Assembly (NCBI RefSeq): GCF_039555335.1
Contig: NC_092628.1
Span: forward strand, 96,173,782-96,237,781
Length of the DNA: 64,000 nucleotides
Direction: 5' to 3'
Source: Amphiura filiformis
Lineage: Eukaryota; Echinodermata; Ophiuroidea; Amphilepidida; Amphiuridae
Each line of letters opens with the position of its first letter. The stretch's first letter is position 1. The translations under genes were made by a program, and so were the position numbers. Under the pieces are notes generated by a model. It saw nothing but the letters and a program-made list of their open reading frames with translations, had not been told where the DNA came from and did no database searches. Shown in pieces: positions 1 through 13,300 of the stretch.

Positions 1-1981
1 GCATATCGTATGGATTCTCCATCTCTCTGCCTCTCTCCCCCCTCTCTCTCCTCTCCTTTTTCCTCTTTTTCCTTGCACTAGGGGGCGGGGGCGGGGGGCC
101 CAAATAGGCAAATCTGCCCCCCGGTAGCTACGCCACTGGGCATATTGGAAGTCAAGTCAGAGGAGCCGGTTCAGGTCGAGTCTGTAAGTTTACGCCGAGT
201 AAAAATAACATCGCGACAGGTTTTTCGAAAAACAGAAGGAGGAGGAGTAGTACATGTCTATACGATGATTTTTGGGGGTGCTAGAAAGGATAAAATTCAA
301 ATTGAGAAAAAAAATCCACCAATACGATACCGAATGGTACCTTACCCCATTGCAAATATGTATGTTATAATTTCACTGCTCAATATTGGAGTTTATTTGG
401 TATTTGAGCTGCGGGAGATGCTTGAGACCAACACTACCTTGATGTGGCGGCCAACTTTGAGGAATTATACTTATTTATTACCAAATATTTAAAAGTCTTT
501 GCTGAGAATTAGGAGAAATTGAGAGATAATAATCTTTCATTTACCATAAAAAAAGAACGCTTTTTACAAGCCTGATAGCAGAAAACCATGATGAAATCAT
601 GCAATTTAGCCAACTAGGGCCTATTTAGTATGGTGTCCCACTTACCCCACCCACTTGGGGTAGGTGGGACAGTGGTTCTTGAAATTATTTTTTGATACAA
701 AAATGTATGCATATAATGCCACCAACAAGCTCAAAAATTAAAATAATACTGAAAACGTCTATTGACTATTATGACTTCTAAATTATTGGGGGGTTTTGTC
801 ACCAAAAACCAAGAAAAAAATCTGCCTCATGTATTCAGATGAAATTAATAAACATGATATTATAGTCTTACTATATTTTTGGTATAATTATGTTAATAAT
901 GCCCAAATGCTCTAATATAAATATGTATTGCTGGAAAATATGTTCTTTTAATGTAATAATATCATAAATATATGTGTCAAATTTACCCCTACCCCTTATG
1001 TGTCCCACGTACCCAAAAATGTTGGGGGTAAGTGGGACAGTTGAGTCATTACATAATTGGCCCGCCATTCTGTACTGAATTGGATATACGATTCATATAA
1101 GGGACTGTGCAATAATTATGCGCAGTAGCGTAGCTGGGAGTTTTGCCATTGGAAAAATGTACTATACATGTACATTTGCAGACTCCACTTACCATGCTTA
1201 CAACCTTTTTGACCAGATTTACGCTGCAGGGTTTTGTCCAAGTTTGCGCAACTTTGCACGACTTTGTTGAACCTTCAAAACGTCATATAACTTTACAAAA
1301 CGTTTGTGCAACTTAGTCAGTGTTACTCTACTTTTGTGCAACTTTGATAATGGTTTTTTTAAACAGGGTTTCATAGGTTTTTTACCCACATTTTCTTATT
1401 TTTAGTTTTTGGAGTATTTTGGACAGCTTTTACGTATATTTTCCTGTTTTTTCGCATTATTGTCCTGTAAAGTAAGCTGAGGCTTGTGGATCAATGTCTA
1501 GGCGTTGTGCCTGTGCGTAGTGCACTATAAATCACTGCGCTTTTTTTAAAATTCCTTGCATTCTCTTGCCTGGATGATGTGCCAAAAGGGTCCTTTATGA
1601 AATGAAAGGGAGCCCGTTTGCCCTATGTTTCCTCTAGAACGAACCACAACTTGTTCTTTTAAAAAGATGGAACGAATAACGATTCTTCAAAAATTCAGTA
1701 TGACATACTGTTCTTTCATTGGTTCTCCGTGGTTCAGACAACAAGTTACAAATTTTCTTTAAAAATCTGAACTTCAACATTTTTATGACAAAATTAGTAC
1801 AGTATATTGGTTCAGTGGTTATTGAGATAGCTTTTGATATTTCGATAAATATACGTATATATCAAATAACATGGAATTTGAAGCCTATCCTGCAAACATT
1901 TTATAGTCGAGCAGAGTGTAGCATGGGCGTTTGATTGACTTTACTGAATACTTTAATAAAAATGATTCATTTTCATTTTAG
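1..1981. other. upstream region of copy A, no exon found
   Basis: 75-141 is a fragment of the G-rich GGCGTAGC repeat. 632-1042 is an inverted-repeat block with ends gtgtcccacttacccc / gggggtaagtgggac. I searched for a counterpart of copy B exon 1 (Cys-Lys-Glu start, donor in phase 1) and found none. In copy B this intron is about 6 kb, so the exon of copy A may lie outside the window. Confidence 0.6.
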
Positions 1982-2127
1982 CTCTAGATGCATTTGGTAA
2001 AGTGCCAGCTGGTGTTTTGGCTGGAAATTTTGAATGGTTGGGCGACTATGACGAATGTACGTCTCTTCAAGATTTGCAATACTGCCTCATCAACTACGGA
2101 CTAAAACAGCCTCAAACCAATGTATCG
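1982..2127 (+). CDS. copy A exon 2: NRF-domain start
   Basis: The acceptor is ttttag|CT and the donor is TCG|gtaagc. The exon enters in phase 1 and leaves in phase 0. It encodes LDAFGKVPAGVLAGNFEWLG followed by DYDEC, the signature opening of NRF domains. It is numbered exon 2 by comparison with copy B, whose exon 1 supplies the base completing the Ala before LDAFGK. The GTG read as a start at 2002 is simply Val inside the exon. Confidence 0.9.
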
Positions 2128-5100
2128 GTAAGCATGGTAAGAGTGAATTCATTTTCTTCGGAGAGGGTCCCAAATTTGTCAGCGATGCATTTTTATGATC
2201 CCCCGCCCCTATCTCGAGTCAATGAAATATGTGATGACCCCGACTCAGGACCGGATGCCTATAAGTTGCGCTGAAAAAAGGGGCTGTCGTGCATCCTCGG
2301 AAATCAACTTCTAATCGCTGTCTATAAGATAAGAAACAATGGGTAGAAAACAATAAGCTATGTTTAAAATGAAAAAGAAAGTCCCAAGGGGTCAACAGGG
2401 GTTAAATTTCATATCAAATTTTAAAGCTGCTCAGATTTAAGTTGTCAAAAACTACACCTATGTATTCTCGTAGTCATCTTCTTCTTCTTCGGCCGCCGTC
2501 ACTACTGATGATCGGCTACCATCTGGCTGCATCTCCCTATCTCCTTCTTCCAAGCTGTTCTGTACCGAGCTAGACCTTTCCTTCTATTATTGAGTGTTAA
2601 TGCACTGACACTTCCTCTGAGGATGTGACCAAGGTAAGTTAACTTTCTTGTCACCAACTCTGTCTCTTCACACCAAGTTCTTCAAGGATGCTCCTGTTTG
2701 TTCTTCCAACTGATGTTTAGCCTTCTTCTCCAGAACCATATTTCAGCCCCCGGCTTTTTGGTGGGTATGTTGCCCTGGAATTTTGAGGTGGTGGGTCTTT
2801 GGGAGCTGACGGTGTAGCGGTAAAAGCGGGTCTTTCGGAGCTTTGAACAAGTAAAATGGGGGACTTTTGGAGCTGCGAACAGTCAAATCTTTCTGGTTGA
2901 AAATCGCCTGAGTAAACCAGAAATATGAGGAATGAGCAATTTTTTTTATAGCTTTAGAGCTGAAAATATCAAAATAAATGGTCTTTCGGAGCTCTATTTT
3001 GGTCAAATATAGAGGGTCTTTCGGAGCTGCTAAATCCATAAAGGGGGTCTTTCGGGGGAGCATACCCGTATGGTCATTTGTGTTAAGTGCCGCCCCGGGA
3101 TTTCAGCAGCAAGCACCCGGTTCTCATCTGCTTTGGTCACAGTCCAGCCCGTCAAGCCATATAGGAGTACACTCCACACCAGTATCTTGATCTGACAGTT
3201 TCATCTTGTTGCAAGGTTCCGATCATTCCACAGATCCTGAAGTTCAATCATCCTTCCTTTGGCCATTCCAATCCTGACTTTGATGTCTGCCGTGTAATTT
3301 GCATTGGATGTTTTCTTCAAATTAAGTTTGAGAATCATGTCTTTGCCATATCAGCCTCTTAACATTCAGTTTGCCTGATCTTCTCTTTGGTTTGGTACAT
3401 GTTGGCTTCACTCGCATCTTTGCTGCTATGTGATTTGTATCACATTCAGCCACAGGGTATGTCTTTGCACATTCGATTTCCATCTTCTTTTCATCACGGT
3501 GTAGTCGATCTGATTTCTTTGACGTTCGCCAGGTAATTTCCATGTGTACAGGTTTCTTTGGTGTTTGAAACAAGTATTCATGATGTCTAGGTTGTTGGCG
3601 CAGCAGATTTTGGGCTTAGCAAGAAGTCTTCGGATATGAGATTGTTGCAAATGCCTTCCATGCCGCTTGTTTCAAGATTACAGCAACTCCATTTTCTTTC
3701 TTCCCACTCGGTCTTCCAGAGAACAAGATTTTGGTGTTTTTATCCGGTTGAAAAGATCCTTCTCTATTCCATTTAGTGTAACTGAGGCCAAGAACATATT
3801 CTATCTGCCTCTTCAAGTAGCAGCACATGAGACCGATTGGTAATGCTGCCGTCAAGCGCTATCCTTTCCGTATGGGGTAACGCCGTCATCATTGGCACTC
3901 CTCTAAGGTTCAGCAACCTCTTCTGCAGTAACATCTCGGATGGGTGCCAACACTTGTCGCACTTTTATTCAAGAAACACTTTGTTGTATTCCGACATTGT
4001 TATGGGTCTAAAATTGCCTAAGTCTCACCGAATAACGCATATGGGGACGTCTCACCTAATTACCTCCTTTTTGGTGTCAAATATCTCAACAAAAGAACCC
4101 TATAATAGTTCTGAATCCAGTTCTGAATCTCTGACCGCACCCCTCACTTCGAAAGGCGAGTGCCCCATGGGGCACGCCACACTGAGAGGGAGGCCTGATA
4201 TGGGTGATAATCACCCGCCATAGATAATGTCACTAAAAGTTGTTGCTATAATTATGTTTTGGCCAACGGCGACGCCAGGAATTTTTTTCGGGGGGTGGGG
4301 TCAAAGTGAATTTCAGGGGGAATTGCCGCAAAAGGGGAAATTTACGTGATTTTGGGGGTTTGCCTCAAAAGTGGGGGGCAAATTGGGGGGGTGCAAGAAA
4401 AATATTTGGGGGGGCATTTCCCCGTAGCGCCGCCACTGGTTTTGGCAGGGCGGGTTCGAGCTAAAATCTCTAATGTTTAACTCGTAATTCGTATAATTCT
4501 ACTGTCGATTCGTTTGTTATCGATGTAATTATTGAACTTCAATCGTAATATATTATAATGGTTGTCTCTTTTCCATCAATAAACAGCTCAAGTATGGCGT
4601 GTGCGTTCCTGACGTGTGTTCAGAGGATCAAATTATACAAAATGTAGACAATCTTACAAAATGTAAGTAGCCTATGTTCCTAGCTCAACTCTCAAAAGAT
4701 CACGTAGGTGTGACAGGGGTCAAAAACGTGATTTCAACTCAAAATGCTACTTCTCCCACAAATGTCGTAGAACAGTAACGTCACTTGCACACATACATTT
4801 TTATTACCCAGTTTCTGTAAATCATACACAAATTTGAGGTCAAAGGTCATTAAGGGGTTACTTCCGGTGTAAAACCAAATATCTTCAAAAGTTTTTATTC
4901 CCATAGGGGAGTGATGGTATGTGCACACATGAATTATGTTTACCTAATGTATATGTGGTATTTTTTTAATTTGGGGTCAAAGGTCATGAAGGGGTCACTT
5001 CCGGTATAAAACGAAATACCTTCAAAATGCTACTTCTCCCACAAATTACGTATGACGGTGACGCAACTTGCACACATGTATTGCTATTACTCATTGTCTA

Positions 5101-5660
5101 TAAATCATACACAGATTTGAGGTCAAAGGTCATTAAGTAGTCGCTTCCGGTATAAAACCAAATACCTTCAAAAAATTTATCAGCCAAGAAAAACATAGCA
5201 CAGTGACGATATATTCACACATGAATTGATGTTCATGTGTGAATTGATATTCATTACTATCATGAATTGATAGTAATGTAGGGGTGTTCTTTGTTTGTTC
5301 AGCAAGTTAATGTAATTAAAATGTCATTTAACAAAGTGTCAAATAAAAATCAAGCAATTAGATATTTTGCAATTCTCAATTTTGGATGCGGGAGGAAAAC
5401 AATAAACTCAAAATCAATTATAAGATTGTTTCACTATTTCGTCATTCTCCCTATACAGCAATACCCGAGTTACAATTTCTCAGTTTAGTGACACCCATGT
5501 ATGCCGATTCACCAGTAAATTGTCAGCATTTTCCGCAACGACCTTATGATGCCGGATTTATATGTTTTACGTAAGTATGTTTTTACCTACATTACCCGCC
5601 TGGAGCCAGGACACAAGGACATAATAATGAGGATGAGGATGATGATATGTTGATGATGAC

Positions 5661-5715
<55 letters not shown>

Positions 5716-5724
5716 TTAATAATG

Positions 5725-5778
<54 letters not shown>

Positions 5779-7291
5779 GATGATGATGGTGATGATGGTG
5801 AAGATGCGGAATTTGAACCATCCGATCACCTGTATATCATACATGTCTTTATTTTCAGTGCTTTCTGCCTGATTTTAGCCATACTGATGTTGTCAGGTGC
5901 AGCTCTTGACGTCTTCCAGAAATACAAGAAAAGAAAGGCGATCGACGATAGTAAATTACGGTTACCATCCCACCAATCGTATGGCAGTACAGGAGAAACA
6001 AAGGGCGTAACCATGATAACTGATTCTTCACTTGAAGGAAAGGAACCTTTGATGGATCATGAAGTCAAAAATGTTGAGCGTAGCTCTTCAACAATAACTG
6101 GTTCTAAAACAAGTACGTTAATTAATTAGTTAATTAAATATATATTTACATTATTTGTACGATTTTATTTGATTGATTGATTAATGTCAATCGATCGATC
6201 GGTCGATCGATTGATTGATTTATGACTAATTGAATAGCTAATGTGAGTTGATTGACGTGACGTGACTCAAATGACACTTGTCAGAATGGTCGACTGCAGA
6301 TCCGTCGGATAACGCTTTTTCAATGGGAAATGAACTTTGCTGCTTGGATGATGTCACGATGAGGTTAGCATTTATTCCGTATTGAAAAGCGTGTTCCGGC
6401 GGATATGCACTCGACCGGCCTCTTGTACAATGGTTTGAACTCAATTTGGTGCTTAGATTAACATGATTAACATAGTATGAAGGAATCGCAACTTCTCATG
6501 TGCTTGTGAGAGAAATAGTGATCGTGTACCTGGATATACATGTATTATAGAACTTAAATGACACTTGTTTAATCGTTTAAACTCAATTTGGTGCTTAATG
6601 GATCAGAGAAGGAACCACATCTTTTCGTATGCTTCAGAAATGGCGATCGTGTACCTTTATCTATACATGTGATTATAGAACTTCAATGGTGATCCACTCT
6701 ATTATAATGTATTCTTATTTGCAGGTATGCTTCAAGAAATTGTTCTGTGTTTTGCTTTCAATCGAAACATATCCAAACTTCTGGATACCACCATTGGTCA
6801 GTCTCAATCAATTGGATGTCTGCATGGTATACGTGTTATCAGCTTAACATGGGTAGCTCTTGGACATACGTTTATGTTCAATTTTCTGATTGGAATAGGT
6901 TTGTATACAAGAAGATACAATGTTTTATTTTGTATTTATTTACCCATATTTACATGAAATGGAAACGCTTGTCACAGGTTAAATTACTATACTATTTTCT
7001 ATATTTACCCGCCTAGAAAACATGCCTGAGGCACTTGTGAATATACTTCCCAGTTTCTTCTTTCAAGCTGTTGGCAATGCATATTCGTCAGTGGACACGT
7101 TCTTCTTCATGAGGTATGTTTTTATTCAAAGAAAATATAAATGACGTTTAAGAACTTAATTAACTTTGACCCGTCGGACTTTTTCCGGAGGGAGACATCG
7201 AATGAGCTTTGATTTGGGGTCAAAGGTCATGTAAAATTATTATTATTATCATTATTATTATTATTATTAGTGTTATTATTATTATTATTAC

Positions 7292-7382
<91 letters not shown>

Positions 7383-10300
7383 GTGGATTCCTACTTTGCT
7401 ATTTGACATTTACCCGGATGGCGAAATCCGACGGGAAAATTTCATGGCTTCTTTTCTACTTTCATCGAATATGGAGGTTTGTTATTTTTTTCATAATGCT
7501 ACAGAATATACGCTCTTTGCGCTTTGTAAGATATGTTTGCACGGATGCGGCTTCAGACAATCTATATACCGATAAGAGGCGTAATTCTCCCCCCCCCCTC
7601 TCTCTCTCTCCCCCTCTCTGTCCCTCTCTCACTCCCTAACTCTATCTCCCCTCTTCCCCCCATTCCCTCGTTCTCTATTAAAATGATTTCATTATCAGCA
7701 TGTTTCTTCTGAGTACACAGGTCACGGATTTTTGTTTGATTGTTTCATTTTCAGAATCACTCCATTGTACGCATTTGTTATCCTTTTCATTATCTACCAT
7801 CATCCATACTTCGGAGATGGACCCAAGTGGTATCAAGTTCTTTACGTGGATTCTCTATGCGAAAAGTATTGGTGGCGAAATCTTCTTTACATCAACAATT
7901 ACTTCCCATTTACAGATATGGTAACTTTATCATTCGATTTCCTAATAGTCATATATTATATGAATATTAGTGTGCTTTCATAATCCATTAGGCTTAGATC
8001 ATAGCGCGGATATCAGAATCAGCTCACTTCCCCAGGACAGTTCTTGGATTGTGAAGTGACTGCGAATTACAGGCATATATAACTATGTTAACCGACGGCG
8101 TCCCCTCCACAGGACGGAGAACTCTCAAAGCTCATTTTATACAACTCTAAATGTTGTATACATGTTCGTTAGGCGGGGCTTTCAGTTAATTTAAACACAA
8201 TTTCAGGCACGTCAAAAATGGAATCCGCAAGATATTACGCGAACGTCATGATTATGTTGATTCCTTTTGTTTCTTTTCAGTGTATAGGGTGGTCATGGTA
8301 TTTGTCATGTGACATGCAATTTTTCATCATATCTCCGTTGATCCTACTGCCTTTATTCAGGTATGAATTAATTTATAATGAATATAATATAATATGCACA
8401 TTATGATGACTACGACTACGACGACGACTACAAGACGACGACGATAAATGATGATGATGATGATGACGCCCTAGGGTAACGCTTGTGGTGCTTAGGGACC
8501 GTTCACAAAAACTTGTTAGGGGGGCTTGATGCATACAATTTTCGGGGCCCCTCGTTTCAGATCTCAAAAATTTCAGGGCCCCCTTTTTGACATGAAAATT
8601 ATGGGTCAACCTCATAGAAAAGCATATTTTTCCCGGGAAAATTTGTGGTCATTTTTTCAGGGGCTACCTTAGAAGGGTCAAAACTTTTAAGGGCTCCCCT
8701 TTTTGCATCAGTCCTCCGTGTTTGTGAACGGTCCCTTAAGTTGATAATATTATAATGGCGATAGTTTAATGTTTTACTTCTTACACACAGGTCTCAAACC
8801 GCTGGTATACTTGTTTCCTCCGTCTTGTTCTTCGCTAGCTTGGTGGTAACAGGTTCTTTGATTGGCAAGAATCACCTGGCAACAAGTGTCATGTAAGTGT
8901 GCTAACACTATTTTGAGGTTTTTTGACAAATAATCGCATAATTAATAGTAGAGCTGTGTTTTTAAATCATAACGTAACGAAATTCTGACTTAAATAGAGC
9001 TAAATAAACCTGAGGTTTGATTTATTAACATGATTAAACACATAACACGTAAGAGGAGAAGGGTTGATTTTTAAAACCATAACATCCCTAAATTTCCTAG
9101 CAAACACAAACCGTTTTTAACGCTTTTAAACATGTTGGGTTTTGGTAAAAACGTTTAATAACATTGTCTAGTCTTATAAAGGTCATGGAAACGTTTTGAA
9201 ACTTTTTGTATGAAAACACTATACAGCAACATTTTTGAAAATGTCAAAATGATATTGCAAAATATTTTTGCAAACATTCTTTTGCCAAATATTTCGTCAA
9301 CACTTAAATAACATTTTGTTAGAATATTTTGCAGTAACTTTTCAATAACGTTTTTGAATGTTATAAAAACGCGTTATGCCCTTTATACACTCTTTATATA
9401 TTGAACCAGACATTTGAACGTTTTCTGGCAACCTTTCCTAACCTGTTGCGAATAATGTCGAAAATGTTTTATGTTTGCTGGGTTAATCAAAATTGATAGT
9501 TCGGAACATAATTACGCAAACGTTACTGCGAAAATTTAACAAAAAGGACCTCATACAGGAAAGATTGAAAGATGGTTATAAAAACGCTGAGCGTAAGTAC
9601 AGTATTTGCCACATATGTCACATCCCAAAATGTATTGCTGATGTTGATCCTTCATCTCTTTAAAACACAGATCCGCGGATCCTTTTTCTCCAAAGAACTA
9701 CTTGGAACTGGTATACCTCCAACCATACTCACGAATTCCTGCTTACTTAATAGGAATAATCATGGGTTACATTATGTACAGGCAAATAAGTGAACATCAC
9801 CGCATACGCCTTTCTTCCGTAAGTGAAATATCGACTTATTCTAGTTACTATTCTAGTCTTAACACGGTCAACGAACATTCTCCGTTGACAAACCTTTTCA
9901 TATTGTAGCCTCAATTGATTCATTCAGCAATAAAATAGTTGAACCAACGTTGGTAAAGGTTGGCACAAAAATAGTGATATACCGTGACATATCCATGCTC
10001 CTGAATATTTTATTTTTTATTTCCCACCTTCTTTAGAATATTGTGTCTGTTGATGGGCTTTAGCATTTGCAGTAGGTGTAAGCGTCGTATATGGAACATA
10101 TACTAGATATGGCGATGTAATGTTACAAAGTGAATGGAGCAACGCAGCAAATGTCTTGTATGGGACTTTCGGCAGTGTTGGGTGGTCACTGGCTTTGTCG
10201 TGGGTCGTATTCGCTTGCTATTACGGATATGGAGGTAAGATACGTAAGGTTCACACCTTGGTTTCATTATCATGAGGTATAGGACTTTTTATTTTTTCGG

Positions 10301-13300
10301 AGAAGAGCAGGTAGGGCAACTACTTGATTATATTTCTACATGTTCATACTACATGCTCTGAAAATTTTAGAAAATTCGCACGAGTCCGTTTTTTTAAAAT
10401 CACATATTTGTTCCTAAAATGGGGGTTATAGCGCCCTCAACGGGCACTCTCTCCATAGGGCTACATGTAAAGACCAGTTATAGACAAATGGCCCTAAAAT
10501 AAAACGGACTCGTGCGAATTTCCTCAAATTTTGCATATGATGTAGATTTAACATCTGGAATGTAATGCAAGTGATGTCGTTGCTGCTCTTCTATATTCAT
10601 TTTTAAAATGTCCGCCCCAGACTAATTCACCTGTCATGTTGTTTTTCTTTAATGAAATTATATTTGGGAGCCTCCGCCAAAGAAACAAAGCTCAACTAAA
10701 TTTTTTAGAAGTTGCCCGAATTAGCATAAATTAGCACCAAAGTTCCTTGAAACACCGCTCATAATGATGATAGATTTCTGGAGACCAGATCTGATTCAAG
10801 AGACCAGCGATAAGAGATACAAAACTAGAGAAGGAACACTACCCAGTCCGAAACTGATTTGATTGGTGCCCATCAGTAGATTGCCACATCCCAATGCAAC
10901 TTAAAGAGCCACTTTATGGACATTCAATGATATAATGTTACATCATTTTTGAAGAAGCAATAATCATTTTGATTGAGATTCACAACAAAGCGAGACAGGC
11001 CCCTCTATAACATGCATGCAGAATCATTTGTTCAAATCAGTCTGGTCCAAGGTATTATGGCCACTGAACAAGCTTTCAACATCTGAAATGTGTTTTGATG
11101 GAAATTTGAAGTATATGCATTTATTTTAAGTTGGATTAATGACTTTCTGTGTTGGTCACTCTGGATGTCATTGAGTAAGTTTAGCACTAAACCTATTACC
11201 AATCATATCCACAAAATCGAGTAGGTTGACTTTATCAGCGTATCCCGTACATGGGCTGGTTATAAAAACCTATTACCAATCTATCCATCATCATATCGTG
11301 TATCTATTTCATTTCTTTCAGGTTGGATTAATGACTTTCTGTGTTGGTCATTCTGCACACCATTGAGTAGGTTGACCTTCTCAGTGTAACTCATACATGG
11401 TGTGGTTATACAAACCTATTTCGAAGCATATCCATTATCATATCGTGTATCTAATATTTCATTTATTTCAGGTTGGATTAATGACTTTTTGTGTTGGTCA
11501 TTCTGGATACCATTGAGTAGGTTGACTTACTCAGCGTATCTCATATATGGTCTGGTTATACAAACCTTTAACCTATTTCGAAGCATATCCATCATCATAT
11601 CGTGTATCTATTTCATTTATTTCAGGATGGATTAATGACTTTCTGTGTTGGTCATTCTGGATACCATTGAGTAGGTTGACCTACTCAGCGTATCTCATAC
11701 ATGATCTGGTTATACAAACCTATTTTGAAGCATATCCATTTAATATCATATCGTGTATCTATTTCATTTATTTCAGGTTGGATTAATGACTTTCTGTGTT
11801 GGTCATTCTGGATACCATTGAGTAGGTTGACTTTCTCAGCGTATCTCATACATGGGCTGGTTATACAAACCTATTATCAAGCATATCCATTATCATATCG
11901 TGTATCTATTTCATTTATTTCAGGTTGGATTAATGACTTTCTGTGTTGGTCATTCTGGATACCATTGAGTAGGTTGACCTTCTCAGCGTATCTCATACAT
12001 GGTGTGGTTATACAAACCTATTTCGAAGCATATCCATCATCAAGCCATATGTCGATGATGTCATCCGTAAGTTGTTTGATTTGCACTATAATTTGCCTTC
12101 TTTCTTGCTGTTGCATATACACATTATGATACATACACACATTATGATACATGCAACAGGCTATACATCAAAGCACCCCACCTACTACACCCGTATTTCC
12201 ATGCCCACCCCAGCCCACCCCCACACACCCTCCAAGCAAAAAGCATCATTGACCCCTCTTGCCCATGATTGATACTAGTATTACATCCGGTAAAGGCCAT
12301 TTACTAATCTGCTGATTAATGATCCACCATAGACTTGCAACAACATAGCTTGCAACAAGATGTATGGCAATTTCTACATGATCTACATATTTGACAGCAT
12401 CACTTTTTCATGTACTATCATTATGATGTTAGTTAATGTGACGTATCATTAATTGTCGCACTTCCCCTTGCACTTCGCAACACTATAAGTATAATTATAT
12501 AAATGGAACCACTTAGAATCTCATTTCTATGGAGATCTATAATACCTATGACCATAATGACTCCAGCCAACCTAAACGTCTTTTATGAGGAAAAGTCAGA
12601 CCGCTGTCTCGCATGTGTTGGAAAGGGTAACTTGCAGCACATTCTGAGCGCTTGAGATGGAAGCATTAGCGTATCATTTTGAGGAAAACCCAAGAAACGG
12701 TCACTATACTCGGGTTTCGCCAAATCGGGTAGCAATTCTGGGGTTTTGCAGTCCATTCCTAAGAATGGGCAGCAACATTGTATAACCTCCGAATCTTGGG
12801 TTTAGTCAAGCAAAACTCGAATTCGGGTAGCGATTCTAGGGTTTTGAAGCCCATTCCTAGGAATACCCCGCTAAACCAGGGTATAACCTCGGAATCTTAT
12901 GTTTAGCCCGGCAAAACTCAAATAGGGGAGCAATTCTAGAGTTTTGAAGCCCATTCCTAGGAATAGCCCGCAAATCCAGGGTTTAGCTTCTGAATCGTAG
13001 GTTTAGTCTGTCAAACTCAAATCGGGAGTTTTGAAGCCAATTCCTAGAAATAGCAGCAATACCATAGTATACATTTGAGTTTTGCTGAGGCATTCCTTAG
13101 TTTACGGTGCAAAACCCAGGAATGGGCTGGTAAAACCCGGGTATAGCAGCAACCGATTCTTGGGTTTTGTTCAAAATGATAGCGATACTGATACACTTGG
13201 CACCAGTCAGTGACGTAAATAACGATTAACTTTTGCAGCACTACGGTATAAGTATTATAGAGTACCGAAGTGTGACGTCATAAAATTTTCTTTTTTGTAT

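Noticed and set aside
5567-5821. Poly-Leu / poly-Ile open frames (also 7209-7409, 30868-31187, 34837-35165)
   Set aside because: They are translations of trinucleotide microsatellites within introns of the two genes and have no other coding signs.
11402-11786. Separate small genes encoding WINDFLCWSFWIPLSRL peptides
   Set aside because: They are exon-14 repeat units of copy A; they lack a start, donor or independent context.
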